A DNA stretch of 64,000 nucleotides from Dendrocalamus latiflorus (lineage: Eukaryota > Streptophyta > Magnoliopsida > Poales > Poaceae). Both the position numbers and the translations under genes were made by a program. Below the pieces are notes generated by a model. That model did not search any database. It saw only the letters and a list, made by a program, of their open reading frames with translations, and was not told where the DNA came from. The DNA lies in the NCBI GenBank assembly GCA_017311315.1, contig CM029609.1:45333166-45397165 (forward strand). Direction: 5' to 3'. Positions 23,039 to 34,667 of the stretch are shown here, one piece after another; the first letter of the stretch is position 1, and each line of letters opens with the position of its first letter.

Positions 23039-23409
23039 GGCAAAAACTGCTATACACTCATCTTATGGTGCACTTATCATGTACTCAACTTTAAAAAAAA
23101 GTCACAAAAAATTTCGAAAAAATTTCTACATGTATTTCTAAACTTGCTTTACTTATATATAAAATTTTAAGGTTAAACTCATTCTATGTTTAGAGTAACA
23201 AAAAAGAGAAAAATATGATAAATGTTAAGTTGAAATTTGTCAGAATTTTCTCTTTTTTACTACTCTTAATATAGAATGAGTTTGAACTTAAAATTTTATA
23301 TATGGGTAGAGTAAACCATGAAGTACATCCTTAAATTTTTTTTCAGAATTTTTTGTGACTTTTTTAAAGTTGGAGTGCCGTATAAAATGAGTGCTCAGCA
23401 GTTTTTGCC
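23039..23409. mobile_element. Fold-back MITE, 371 bp
   Basis: It starts GGCAAAAACTGCT and ends AGCAGTTTTTGCC. The arms pair over about 170 bp each (CAACTTTAAAAAA, GTCACAAAAAATT and TATATAAAATTTTAAG with their complements). Flanks TTGTATATA (23030-23038) and TTGCATGTA (23410-23418) agree at 7 of 9 positions, consistent with a decayed 9-bp duplication of a Mutator-like element. Confidence 0.8.
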
Positions 23410-24168
23410 TTGCATGTAATCACTTCAGTCCTGTAGAAAGGCTGCTGCCTGTAATGTACACTTCTACCATGAGGCTCTAATGAGGTGGCACCAAAGCTGA
23501 ATCCTTGAGGCTAGTGAATTCGGCGATGGAAAAATGATTCTCTTTATAAAGAAAAGCATAGATTATAGATAGGAGGTGCTTCTACTTACCTCTTCCAGTG
23601 TTTCAAAATTTGTGCCTCTCATATTGAAGGGGTGAAGCGTACGAGCACTGGTCCGTGTAGATTCCTTCATCTTTAGGGTGGTGATCGGTTCGGTTGAAAA
23701 GCTCATGCTTATGGCTGAAAACACTGTAACTGGCTGAAAAAAACAATGTATCTGACAGAGGCTTATTTAGCATAATTAAATTTAAAAAATTTAAAAATAT
23801 AAAAAAATATGTTAGCCCATTACGTATAATACAAACAAATACGGAAAAAAAAGAACCGGCAAAAAAGCTCAACAAAAAGCCAAAAGTTCAGAAAAAGACG
23901 AAACTTATGAATAGTGAAAAATAAGTCAGAAGCCGAAGCCGAGTTGATCAGGGCACTTGCACTAATTTGGGGTAGCTTATTACTGTAGGTTTTTCCGTCT
24001 TAGATGAATGTTGATGCGTACAAGGGTAGTGATGCTATTAAGGTCTTGTTTGGGACGCTGAAAATTTCCCTAATTTATGGGGAAATTAAATTATTTTTGC
24101 TGTTGTTTTGACATCAGGTACACTTCAGGTTTTACCTCCCGCAAATAACGTATGGTGGTTTACTCTTA
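23410..24168. other. Intergenic, no gene recognised
   Basis: AT-rich sequence without a supported gene. 23640-23950 contains GCTGAAAA and TCAGAAGCCGAAGCC words as found in grass hAT-type MITEs, but I could not pair ends. Confidence 0.3.
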
Positions 24169-25040
24169 TCTCTACTAATATAACATAGGAGTTTGTTCGT
24201 TCACCATCTCCTTCTATCCTCCTCACGCAGAACACATGTCCCGCTCCCCCGCGCAACCACTGCGATGTCCCCTTCGCGTAGCACACCTGCACGCACGCTC
24301 CTCGTTGTGCAACCGCCACGACCCCCTTGTGTGACAAATTGCCCTCTCCTTCCCACAGCCTCTCGCTCCCTCTTCCCTCTCTCGCTTGAGTTACCCCACC
24401 TCCCGCTGCCCCCGCAAGCCATGGCTACCATCACCTCCGCAATGGTGGCGGTGGCCGCCATCTCCTTCTCCCTCCCCTCCACGCCGTGCACTTCACCGCC
24501 ACTCCCACCCTCCCAACTACACGCCGCCTCCACCGTCGCGCCCTCCTCCTCCCTTCCTGCCCCTCCATGTTGCGCCCTCCTCCCCTCCCCCTCCATGCCG
24601 CGCGCCTCACCGTCCCTCCTAAAAACATAACCTTCTCCTTTTGCCTCCCATCCTCACTAGATTCCAAACCTCCGCCATGCTCTCCACCACATCCTCCTAC
24701 CCAAATCTCATATCAAAACACCAAAAAAAAGGAAGGATCTATCACTTCGGCAGACCAATTGACCGAAGGGAGCTTCGCATATCTCAAGTAACCCTCCTTC
24801 CCCTCCCGCTCTTTTACTTTTTTTCCTGATTTCTTGATGACTTTGGGGGCAATTTGTATCGGTTTTCGACTTTTGGTGTGCTTTGCTGAGCAATTGCGAT
24901 TTGGTGATGGATTAGGATGGCTGCGGGTGTGAAATTGCATTCACAGAGTAGTTTTTGATGGGGTTCTATGGAAGAGCATTTGGTTACCATGAATAGCCCA
25001 TGCCCGGTGCATCGACACATGAGCATGCTTGTTTTAGAAG
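24169..25040 (+). mobile_element. Possible Helitron-like fragment (5' end at 24169)
   Basis: TCTCTACTAATATAACATAG preceded by A resembles grass Helitron 5' ends. It is followed by about 600 bases of C/T-rich sequence and then a degenerate CCCATGCCCGGTGCAT stretch near 24988-25010 that recalls Helitron 3' hairpins. No CTRR terminus is certain, so the right boundary is a guess. Open frames in the C/T-rich part are compositional. Confidence 0.35.
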
Positions 25041-25600
25041 CAGTAGGCTACTTGTATCAATGTTACAACTGAAAATACAAAGAAGCATTGAATTTCTTCA
25101 CCTCTCTTATGTTTAGGAGCAACGATAAACAAAGGGATAGCTGAAGCTTGTTGATAAATATTCAATTTTTATTAATTATTCAAATTCAAACTAAATCCCC
25201 CAAGTTACCTTTGTTGGAGATCTCACCCCCACACATAACCTGCCCAGTGCCCACAACCTGTAAATAGTGTTTTGCTACATCTCTACTTAATGGGGAACTG
25301 CCCTGTTTATATTTCACTTAGGTGCAAGCAATAGCATACGTTGGTCACTGTCTAATCATCTGATGCCTTGCAATGCTCCCTGCTACATTTCTTCAGCTAT
25401 AACTATAATAAATTACTTCACTTTCTGTAGTTAAAACTTGGATTCTCGGATCTTTTGCAAATGGTACCTGTCTCTCAAAGACTGTAGTTCAGCAGTGTTG
25501 ATTTGAACTTGTGAAAATAGAGATGAGTTCTGTCTACGATCACAACGTATGCTTACAAATCCACAATATATGCACACTCGTTACCTAGGTAGTGTGTGTT
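25041..25600. other. Intergenic, no gene recognised
   Basis: No coding signal or element ends seen. Confidence 0.3.
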
Positions 25601-27450
25601 GGACATAATCTTGTTGTTGAGTGTGGTCATGTGTCGAGTACTTGTGTGTTTGAGTACTGAGTGGTTGTGTGTCGAGTACAGAGTGGTTGTGTGTCGAGTA
25701 CTCGTGTATTCGAGTATTGTGTGGTCGGTATCGAGTATTCGGTGAGTTCAAGTACTACGTAGTCGTAGTTGAGTACTCGGTGTGTTCGAGTATTGTGTGG
25801 TCGTAGCCACAGTGGTCATAACCAAATGTACTCGTGTGTTTGAATGCTGCGTGGTCGTAGTCGAGTACTCCGTGTGTTCGAGTATTGCATGGTCGTAGTC
25901 GATTACTCGGTGTGTTCGAGTACTGCGTAGTCTCGGTGAGTTCGAGTATTACGTGGTTGTAGTCGAGTACTCGATATGTTCGAGTACTGCGTGGTCGTAG
26001 CCAAATGTACTCGGTGTGTTCGAGTACTGTGTGATCATAATCGAGTATTCGGTGTGTTTGAGTACTGCGTCGTTGGTGTATCCGAGTATGTGTAGGAGTT
26101 GAAGACCCGGAGTTGGAGAGTAGTCAGAGACTCCGGACCAGTCGAAGGTATGGTCGACAAGCCGTGGTCGATGCCATAGTCGAAGGCGTGGTCGATGCTA
26201 TAGTCGATGCTGTGGTCGAAGTAACAATGACTTAGTCAGTATTTGAAAGAGTACTGTCGTAGTCGTTAGTCAAGTTGTGCAGTTGTCGATGGTCGATAGT
26301 CATAGCTACAGTGGTCGATGGTCGGTAGTCATAACTACAGTGGTCGATGGTCGTAGCTAAAGTCGACAGTAGGTGCTGGAAGACCCGTGTGGTCGGAGAA
26401 GCAGTCGAGGTGCTGTGGTCACCAAGCCTTGGTCGGTTATGTGGTCGACAAGGCGCAGTAGAAGACGTGGTCAAAGGAGTAGTCGAAGTCGTGGTCGAAG
26501 GAGTGGTGTGTTGTCGCAGACGTGTGTGGCCTGTCACTGTAGCAGTCGGCGGCCGTTGTAGCAGACATGTGCACTGGTTGTGGTCAAAGGCCTGGTCGAT
26601 GCTATGGTCGAAGCCACGGTCGAAGGTATGGTCGATGCGTGGTCGAAGCCACGGTCGCAGTGTTCAAGTACTCATTGAGTTCGAGTACTACATGGTTGTA
26701 GTCGAGTACTCGGTGTGTTCGAGTACTGCGTGGTTGTAGCCAAATGTACTTGGTGTGTTCGAGTACTGCGTGGTCATAGTTGAGTACTCGGTGTGTTCGA
26801 GTATTGCGTGGTCGTAGTCGAGTATTTGGTGTGTTCGAGTACTGCGTAGTCGGCGTGTTCGAGTATGTGTAGAAGTTGAAGACCCGGAGTCAGAGAGCGG
26901 TCAGAGACTCCAAACCAGTCGAAGGTATAATCGACAAGCCATAGTTGACAAGCCGTGGTCGATGACATGGTTGAAGCCGTTGTCGAAGGAATGGTCGAAG
27001 CCACAGTGACTCAGTCGATAGTCGGAAGAATAATGTCGCAGTCGTTAGTCAAACTGTGCAGTAGTCGATAGTCGTAGCTACAGTGGTCGATGGTCGATAG
27101 TCGTAGCTACAGTTGTCGATGGTCGGTAGTCATAGCTACAGTTGTCGATGGTCGTAGCTACAGTCGACAGTCGGTGCTAGAAACATGTGTGGCCGGAGAT
27201 GCAGTCGAGGTGCTATGGTTGACAAGTCTTGGTCGGTGAAGTGGTTGACAAGGTGCAATCGAAGCCTTGGTCAAAGGAGCGGTGTGCTATAGCAGACATG
27301 TGTGGCCTGTCACTGTAGCAGTCAGCGGTCGCTGTAGCAGATGTGCACTGGTTGTGGTCGAAGGCTTGGTCAATGGCGTGGTCGAAACCACGGTCAAAGG
27401 CATGGTCAAAGCCATGATCGCAACTACAGTAAGATGGTCGGTGCTTTAAT
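25600..27450. repeat. Minisatellite block built of GTCGAGTACTCG / GTGGTCGTAG words, with a 775-bp duplication
   Basis: The block is made of short degenerate modules: GTGTGTTCGAGTACTGCGTGGTCGTAGTCGAGTACTCG-like text (about 38 bp) and TGGTCGAAG/TGGTCGATG modules. On top of this, a longer segment occurs twice. GAAGACCCGGAGT is at 26101 and 26878, and GCACTGGTTGTGGTC at 26571 and 27345, so the offset is 774-777 bp. Open frames here follow from the repeats. The vocabulary is shared with 59800-60060 (CGTGGTCGTA), which lies inside an LTR retrotransposon. Confidence 0.85.
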
Positions 27451-28088
27451 TCTGCTGGTACATTAACAAAAATATTGTCTACAAAGATGTCCTTATATTC
27501 TATATGTCTTATGTATTTTATTTTTTTATTATGTTGCACAAGAAATAATATCAGCTACTAAACATGAACATCTATTTCTAATTTCATTTATTTATGAGTT
27601 TGTAGATGTGTGCTTTGCTTGATACATATTTTTCAAAAGATAAAATTGATGTTCAATATTTAGTTTGGGATCATCATTTGATAATATGAATTACTCTCAT
27701 TTGGTACTCCATTGTAACGTACAGACATTTTACTGGTCACTAGCAAAGAGAATGAAAAGGAGCTGGGTCTCCAATAAATTTGTTTTTCTATTATAAAATC
27801 TTCGATCCATCTCTTCTTCAAAGAAATTAGCCAAAACAAAAATCAGAAGACAGGCTAAGTGTTACAACATTTATATTTTTTTTTGTAAATTTAGGTTTTT
27901 TTTTAAAAAAAAGTTATGCCAAGAACCAAAAAATGACACTTCCCTCCAAACTACGCAAATAAATAAGAGGATAAGCCAAGCCTCCCCTACCTTCAGCCTC
28001 TCATCCTCGCAAACCAAGAACCCCAAAATTCCAAACCCAGAGGAGCGTAATTGCCGTTAGTCGTTAGAACCCACTAAAGGGCAGTGCC
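27451..28088. promoter_or_regulatory. 5' flank of the plastid S21 gene
   Basis: AT-rich upstream region with poly-T runs near 27880-27910. The last 100 bases are C/A-rich and presumably the leader. I cannot point to a definite TATA box. Confidence 0.4.
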
Positions 28089-30067
28089 ATGGCTGCCCCT
28101 ACTGGTACTTCTCTTCTGAGCACCCTGCTCCAGCTTCCGATGGCCCCGTTCTCGGGGAAGAGCTCCCCGCCGTCGGTGGTCCACGTGGCCCGCCGGGCGC
28201 CGACGGCGGTGGTGGCTGCGAAGGGGTACAATGTGCAGATCCTGGTGGACGAGAACGAGGGGGAGGAGTCCATCTTCCGGCGGTTCCGGCGGGAGGTGAT
28301 GAGGGCCGGCGTGCTCCAGGAGATCAAGCGCCGCCGGCGGTACGAGAGCAAGAAGGACGAGCGCAAGCGCAAGGCCCGCGAGGCCGGCCGCCGCAACCGC
28401 CGCAGGTAAATATCGCATAGCAGCACCTGAGCTGCTTCTCTCGACGCTACATGGCTAGAAGTAAATTGAGATGTAGTCCATGGATAGGATAGGCACATGC
28501 TTGTATGGTTCGTTCGAGGATTTTGCGTTTGTGTTCTCTTAGCGATTGTTCGAACCAATTGCGACAAGACAATCTTTGCGTCATGGTCATCTGTTTGGAT
28601 CACACAAATCCTTGGCCCTAGGCGCCGTGTCAATCTGTGGATATGCGTTCTTGACTTTAGGGATAGTGACATTGGTGAAAAAAGGTATACATGTAGAACA
28701 CACTTGAGGCCATGAACTGCACTTCCTTTTTTGTTGATGGTAGATGTTCGAGGTCATGTGATTATCCTGAGAGACAGAGTAGAGTAGTGGACACACGTAG
28801 AGTGGTCTTGTTGGAAATTTATTTGAGCTTAGTCATTCTTCTCAGCAACTGTGCCATTTCTTGGTGGTGGTGGAGCACCAATTCGATACGATCACCAAGG
28901 ACTCGAACATCTTAGTGAATATATCCACTGATAATGGACATGATGCTGGGTGCAGGCACTGTTTGTTTCGTAGGAAAAAGTTCGATTCCTGTGGGAATCT
29001 TCGTGCGTTCCAAACTAGGCCTCATTTGTGATTGAAATTTGCACAAAGAAGTTCATACATTGATTGAATTGGTTGCCTACCTTGGTGGTAGGCTGGCACT
29101 GATGCAGAACTGTTGTATTGGATTATTTTACTGCAATGCATTTTTTTTGGAGGAACTTAGCAGGACTTCTGCCTTTTCAATTAAGGAAATAAATACAGTG
29201 CGGGACGCTATGGCGACCCAGAACAGAAACTGAACAGGGACGACGCCCTACAACAGAAAGAACTTAACTAATACAGAAGACCTAATCACCCAAAAAATCC
29301 AGCTCCTTAGCTTCCTGAAACTGAACTAAAAAACTCGACCTGCGGGGGGAAGAATCCCCCCGGGCATTGCTTTAAGAAGAAGGTCTTCTCACGCAGACCG
29401 AGAAAACCCCCGAACCCCTGCTCCACCCTTACACAGCGGCACCATCGCCCGACCTTGTGAGACTACCGGCGGATCCTTTGGATCAACGCCTTGGCGGGGC
29501 CTTAGACCTGTGCTTTGGTGTGGTAGCAGGCGAGGGGATTTTTTCCCCCAAGCCTGAAATTCGCTCCCACTGGGAGTCGAACCCAGGACCTGGGGGTGCT
29601 ACTCAGGCCTCTAACCATTGGGCTAGAGACCCTTTCGCCCTGAAACTGAACTAGATCCTGAAGAATCACCGAAACCACCTTTTGCTCGTCACTTTCAACC
29701 TTCTCAAAAAGTCTTTTATTTCTTCATTGTAATGCATTGATGTTAGTTTTGTTGGTGCATGGATGCTGATTGGGCTTGAGTGTATGTACCCTTAAGCTTT
29801 ACCATCTTTGAAAATCCAGTCCGAATGGTGTGTGTGAATCGTGGGATTTTTCAGCTTTTGAACTGTCCATTTCCGTTCCCAATTATTTCGTTGTGATAAG
29901 TTTAAAAAGGATATGCAACTCTGTTTAACTTGAATTCTATGTGCCAAAAATGTTGCAGGCGTATGATGGAGGAGCCTAGGTTCCCAGAAGAAGATGCGGA
30001 CGCAGAGGCTGCGAGAAAGGCTCGTGACGAGGACAATGACAACTGGGAGATTGACGGTATTCTGTGA
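28089..30067 (+). CDS. 30S ribosomal protein S21, chloroplastic
   Basis: Exons 28089-28405 and 29959-30067 join across a 1,553-bp GT-AG intron that splits one Arg codon, giving 141 residues. Residues 1 to about 43 are Ser/Pro/Ala-rich with little acidity, like a plastid transit peptide. The bS21 domain follows: YNVQILVDENE, then EESIFRRFRREVMRAGVLQEIKRRR, then a very basic stretch to about 107. The second exon adds an acidic tail ending DEDNDNWEIDGIL, typical of plant plastid S21. The protein is a component of the small subunit of the chloroplast ribosome, near the mRNA 3' end in bacterial counterparts. Splicing is needed to add the tail, as the first exon would otherwise run into a stop four bases later. 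The intron carries an Au-like SINE. Confidence 0.95.
29329..29638 (-). mobile_element. tRNA-derived SINE (Au-like) with 15-bp TSD
   Basis: On the minus strand it opens with an A box, TAGCCCAATGG (29615-29625), and a perfect B box, GGTTCGACTCC (29573-29583), and runs about 310 bp to a short T run at its 3' end. CCTGAAACTGAACTA lies at 29314-29328 and 29639-29653, a perfect 15-bp duplication. The T-ending tail and the tRNA-like head fit the Au SINE type found in grasses. It sits in antisense orientation inside the S21 intron. Confidence 0.92.
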
Positions 30068-30740
30068 ATGAAACAGTGGTATTCATAACCATTCGGATAC
30101 ACAGTTTCGACAGTTCCAGTTCTTTTTTTGCCTGCAAGGCACAAACTATATGAGTTATCAATCTCCCTCTCGCTTCAATTGTACGATTTCGATGTACTAA
30201 ATGTTAGCTGATGCAACATCCCTTTCATTTACTTGTGTACCGTATTTTACATACTTTTCAAGTTTGCGTCACATTTTTCAAATGTTTCAAGCTGACGAGT
30301 AAATATGCAACCCATGCATCCTCCCACTGGAAAGTGAAAACTATGCAGGTTTCTGCAGATGTAGATTATAAATTGCAGGCCCAATCTTGATGCATCACCT
30401 ACTGCAGGTTTGTACAGAGAAACTTCTGTTGTGTCGATATATTCCCTAGTATTTTCAACAAAAGATTGCTGAGTTGATCCAAGCGTATCGATTCAAGGAT
30501 TAGATATATTGTTTTGAGTCTTGACGTCCTAGCATGCATGTTCTTGGATTGGCTCCTTGACACCCGGTCCCAATGTAACCGTGGAGAAGTAGCACAGCCA
30601 AACACATGGCGCAACGGCACGACGGCCGCAACTAACCTACCTAGCTAAACCCGGCACTCCATTGACGCCTTTTAAAGCGCCACCACCTCGATCTCCGCCG
30701 TCGTCCTCCTGCCTCGCCGAACTCCAACCAAGAGATCGAC
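30068..30740. promoter_or_regulatory. Region between S21 and the small secreted protein gene
   Basis: Contains the S21 3' untranslated region and the promoter of the next gene. TTTTAAAG at 30670-30677, about 65 bases before the start codon, is a possible TATA element. Nothing else is recognised. Confidence 0.4.
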
Positions 30741-31070
30741 ATGTGCACAGCTGGGTATATGGTCATCGCGTCCACGCGCGTGTGGCTGCTCGCCGCGGTG
30801 CTCGCGTGCATGCTGCTCGTCAGGTCGGCCGACGCCGACGGTACGGCCGGCCCGGCTGGTGGCGCCGGCGTCTTCGGGTGCAACCCGCTGACGGACAAGA
30901 CGTGCCGGCCGGGAGACCCCCGCGCGCCGGAGAACCAGGAGGAGGAGGGGGGATTCGGCGTGAGGATGCCGTCCATACCGGGCGGCGGTGGCGCGATCGG
31001 CGGCGGTGATGGAGACGACGACGACGAGCTGCCGTCGTTCGACACCCACCTGACCATTCTTGGCCACTGA
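30741..31070 (+). CDS. Small secreted protein of unknown function
   Basis: A single exon of 109 residues. Residues about 7-32 form a hydrophobic signal (VWLLAAVLACMLLV, then SADA), so the mature part would be about 75 residues. It has one possible disulfide pair, Cys47 and Cys55 (FGCNPLTDKTCRPGDP), a Glu/Gly-rich stretch, a run of Asp (90-95), and a C-terminus ELPSFDTHLTILGH. GC-rich codon use, a plausible upstream TATA and an N-terminal signal make a real gene likely. I do not recognise the family. The spaced Cys pair and compact C-terminal block could mark a processed peptide, but that is inference. Met7 is an alternative start with the same signal. Confidence 0.7.
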   Translation: MCTAGYMVIASTRVWLLAAVLACMLLVRSADADGTAGPAGGAGVFGCNPLTDKTCRPGDPRAPENQEEEGGFGVRMPSIPGGGGAIGGGDGDDDDELPSFDTHLTILGH

Positions 31071-31276
31071 AGGAAACGAAGGACGAAGCCTAACAAAGTG
31101 GTTGTATCTTCTCGGTGGTCTAAACCGGCCGTGTTCTTGCATTTGCATTGCTTGTTGTCGTGGAAAGAAGAAGAAATGTGAGTGTGATGAAGTGTTGCGA
31201 TTCTTGTTAATATGTCGTCATTGTTCAGGAACGAGGTTCTAAATTCTAATCGATTGGACGTGATTTTCTTCTTCTT

Positions 31277-34140
31277 TGTTGAGCATGGTGATATATCCAG
31301 TCTTTTAGGATTATAATCCTTTATCAATTTTGTCCATTACCACCGACCGCTACGTACTTCAAGCCACCTGCACATCCAAAGAGCAAGCAACCATATAGCA
31401 CAAGTTATATACACTTAACTCACGTTAACCAAACTAGTGCATCATGCAACACAATATAACAATGACCAAAGAACCAAGATCAACCCAAGATCAAATCTCC
31501 CAAAATGCTCAAATTCCCAAAAGGCCAATCTTCATCCAGTCTAACTGCCAGGCTGCCAGCATCATTCTGATCAGATCGAAGCGGTCTAACTGCCATGGGC
31601 CTACCAGTCTGACCGCTTAACTTGTCCAGAAACTACCCTCTCTAGAAATTCTCTAGAAATTCGGTATTTCTCTATCTAGTTTTATAGAGAGAAATACCAA
31701 TTTCTAGTAAGACCTAGTGCAAACTCATCCTTAAACAATCCTATACAATAGTTTAGTTCAGAATACCTAAAAATCCACAAAATGTGCCAGTCTGATTAGC
31801 CCTATAGGGCGGTTAGACGGGCAAGTCAGACCACCTATGCACAGTAGCCTGACTGGCTCTGCAAATAGGTCAAACCAACTGACTGCCATTAACACTGAAA
31901 ATTATAGTTCTTTTGCACAACCAAAATTTAACTCAATAAATGTGCCAATTGTTCACCACATATTGGCCAGTGACAATCCCACGTGTCTCTCAAAGGCGCT
32001 TCCACACAAGGAAAATAGGAAGGATGCAGCTCAGGTTGGCATGGTGAGCGAGCCAGAACTGAGCTGGGATGAGCCAATAGGAAGAAAATAGGCCCGAGAG
32101 AGAAAATCAAATTTTAATTATTTTCTAATTAGTTTAAATGTAGAAATTAAGTTTGAATTTTAAAATTAGCAAACAGACTTCAAAAATTACGAAATTTTTT
32201 TTGAGTTGTACCTTAGATTATTTAGAACTCAAATACGTTATCTGCAGGTTTAGGCTAGGTTTTAATTATTTTTATAAAATCATTTTCAATAGCTAAAAAT
32301 AAGAAAAACCGTTATCTTTAATGGAGATTTTTTTAAAAAATCATGAAAATGTAGAAAAGCAAATTATGGAAATAGTTAAATAACTTATAGGAATTTTAGG
32401 ACTTACAACAACTGTATAGGTTGCATATTTAGGAAGGTATATGGTTCATTGACCATCTCAAAATCTTCAACAAACTTATCACACAGCTAACCCGTGTGAT
32501 GAGAAAATTGAGAAGAATGACAATGTCATCATATTAGTATCATCTCTACCACCATCATAGGAGCAATTTGTAATGAATATTCTCGTCGAGAAAACAACTC
32601 TTAGTTTCAATGAGATAGTTGCATATCTATTGGAGATGGAGTCCTTGAAAAAGCCATCATACTCTTCATCCTCGAGAGATCAAGCATTGGCCGTAATAAG
32701 TGTTGCAGGCAGAAGCAAAAGTCACATGAAGAAGAAATGTAAGAGTAAAGGCACATGTGTATGCTATCTATGTGACAAAGAAAGTCATATGACGAAAGAT
32801 TGTTCGAGTTTGAAGCAAATAAGGGGTGCATACTTAGCGGCAATAGCAAAGGACAATTTAGACGTACTAGTCATCAGTCAATTAGGTACAACTATTTATT
32901 TAGCGGATTGCAAGGAATATACAATTACTAAGGTGGGAATGGTTATATTGAAAAAAATATGATGGAGCCCATCAAAATTGACGGCAATTCAGTACGTTCT
33001 CATCTTAAAAAATAATATAATATCTGTAAGGTCATTTAAACTCAAAGGTTGTAAGGCATCACTTCGAGGTGAAGTCATGTGAGTTACTTGCAAAGGGCAG
33101 GTGATCATAAAAAGTATTTAGAGTAATAGAGGATACAGATTGATGGGCACAGCTAAAGGAAGTGTAACAAATGGAAGTTCTAGTAAAAGAAATCCTAGTT
33201 AGGAACAGGAAATCGTGTCGTCAATGGTAGGTACTTAGATATTATCTACATTTATGTGCGGAACTGCAAAGACGGTTACAAAATCTAGCAGATGATAAGG
33301 CAAAGCCGTGAGCTGTTAGAAGGAAGACGTGGTGGAACCAAGCACGCGGTATCGACAAGCAGGTGGAGCTCAGAAATAGTACAAACCTATGGTATGAAAA
33401 GGCTATAGAAACAGGAGGTGTGGTTAATCAAACTACATAATAAATGAGCTCTCAAGTAGAGCGTCTGGACAAATTAGCCCAGACATGGACTCGCACATTG
33501 TGATGATGTGCATGAGCCCCTGTGGTGGGGGCACTCATAAAGTTGGGAGGAAAAACAATGAAAAAGTGTGGAGCCGATTTAGAGAGAGTTCTTGAAGAAA
33601 CACAATGACTTCAATGGATAATAGTCAAGATGAAAATTGTTGAGTATGGTGACTCGTATTCCAGTCTTTTAGAATTTGAAAACATGTGTTATAAGGAGTC
33701 CTAGATGAATCCAAATAGGATTCGGATCCCTAATTTTATTTTGGAGTAGAATTCCTACTCCACTTTAGAGAAAGGCTATGTGGACTATATAAAATCATAA
33801 GGGGTAGTTATGGAAAACCAAAGCAAAGAAATAACTCACCCAAAGCTAGAGGTGCACGAATAGATTAGAGGCTAGATTATTCTTTAACACTAAATTCTTG
33901 TATAGGAAAAGAATTTAAGGGTCATAAAAGATTCGAGAGGGTTGCGAGAAAGCGGCAATCTCTTGTACTTTTTTGAGGTTGTGGTTAAAGATTTACGTGC
34001 AACTTTACTAAATCTTTTCTCTCTTGTCGTGGTTATTTCAACGTCGTTATTTTGGTTCTTTTTACGAGATTTATCTTCTTCGTTTTTAATATCGTGCACG
34101 CTCATACCATATCTCATAAACTATATATAAAAATATCAAA
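31277..34140 (+). pseudogene. Decayed Ty1/copia retrotransposon
   Basis: A gag remnant at about 32440-32962 reads SLPPS, stop, EQFVMNILVEKTTLSFNEIV and ends in an intact-looking zinc knuckle, CYLCDKESHMTKDC (32762-32803). The following frame fits the start of a protease/pre-integrase part but is full of stops. An LTR-like sequence starts at 33638 (TGTTGAGTATGGTGA, then CCAGTCTTTTAG) and ends near 34130. The first 45 bases of a matching LTR occur at 31277 (TGTTGAGCATGGTGA), so the left LTR is truncated. Reverse transcriptase and integrase are missing. Confidence 0.7.
31653..31707. repeat. 20-bp-arm hairpin
   Basis: CTAGAAATTCGGTATTTCTCT pairs with AGAGAAATACCAATTTCTAG across a short loop, with one bulged base. 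It lies in the leader part of the decayed copia element. Confidence 0.75.
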
Positions 34141-34303
34141 GACTAATATTCTTCCTTTTTGTTTGACAAGTTTTACGTATCTCATTGTTTTAGAGAGAGA
34201 GAGTGATTGATTTGGGGTGGTCGACGCAAGGACACAAGCGCCATGCTGCAGAATTTTTGTAACACGTACATACGCTCGTGGTGTCGCCGTGCTGCTATTC
34301 TTA

Positions 34304-34664
34304 GAGCATCTCCAACAAATCTTCTAAAGTACTCATATCCCCTATATTTTAGAAGAAAGGTAAAAAAAGGCTCCAACAGATCCCCTAAGTGGTACCCAAA
34401 AATATAGAAGACTTCATCCCTGATTTTTCGTCCCCTATATATAGAGGACGCACACCATCCCCTAAATCGGTTCCAACGCTCATGCGTCGTCCGATCCCCT
34501 AAATTCTTTGGTTGGTAGTTTTTGTGGACCCAGATTTTAATTTAGGGGACCATATTTAGAGGACTTGTTGGAGGTTACATATTTTTAGTCTTCTATATTC
34601 TAGATTGTGTCCTCTAAAAAGTGATTTAGGGGATGAGATTTAGAGGATATTGTTGGAGATGCTC
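34304..34664. mobile_element. Tourist-like (PIF/Harbinger) MITE, 361 bp
   Basis: Starts GAGCATCTCCAACA and ends TGTTGGAGATGCTC, flanked on both sides by TTA (34301-34303 and 34665-34667). The TTA duplication and terminal repeat are typical of PIF/Harbinger-derived MITEs. Internal AGGGGA/TCCCCT and TATATTTTAG words recur in inverted order. Confidence 0.88.
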
Positions 34665-34667
34665 TTA

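Noticed and set aside
26347..26739. 130-residue Val/Trp/Ser-rich frame
   Set aside because: It is the translation of a GTGGTCG tandem repeat; no independent coding signal.
25600..27450. CRISPR-like array
   Set aside because: Repeats are degenerate and contiguous without unique spacers, and the DNA is plant nuclear.
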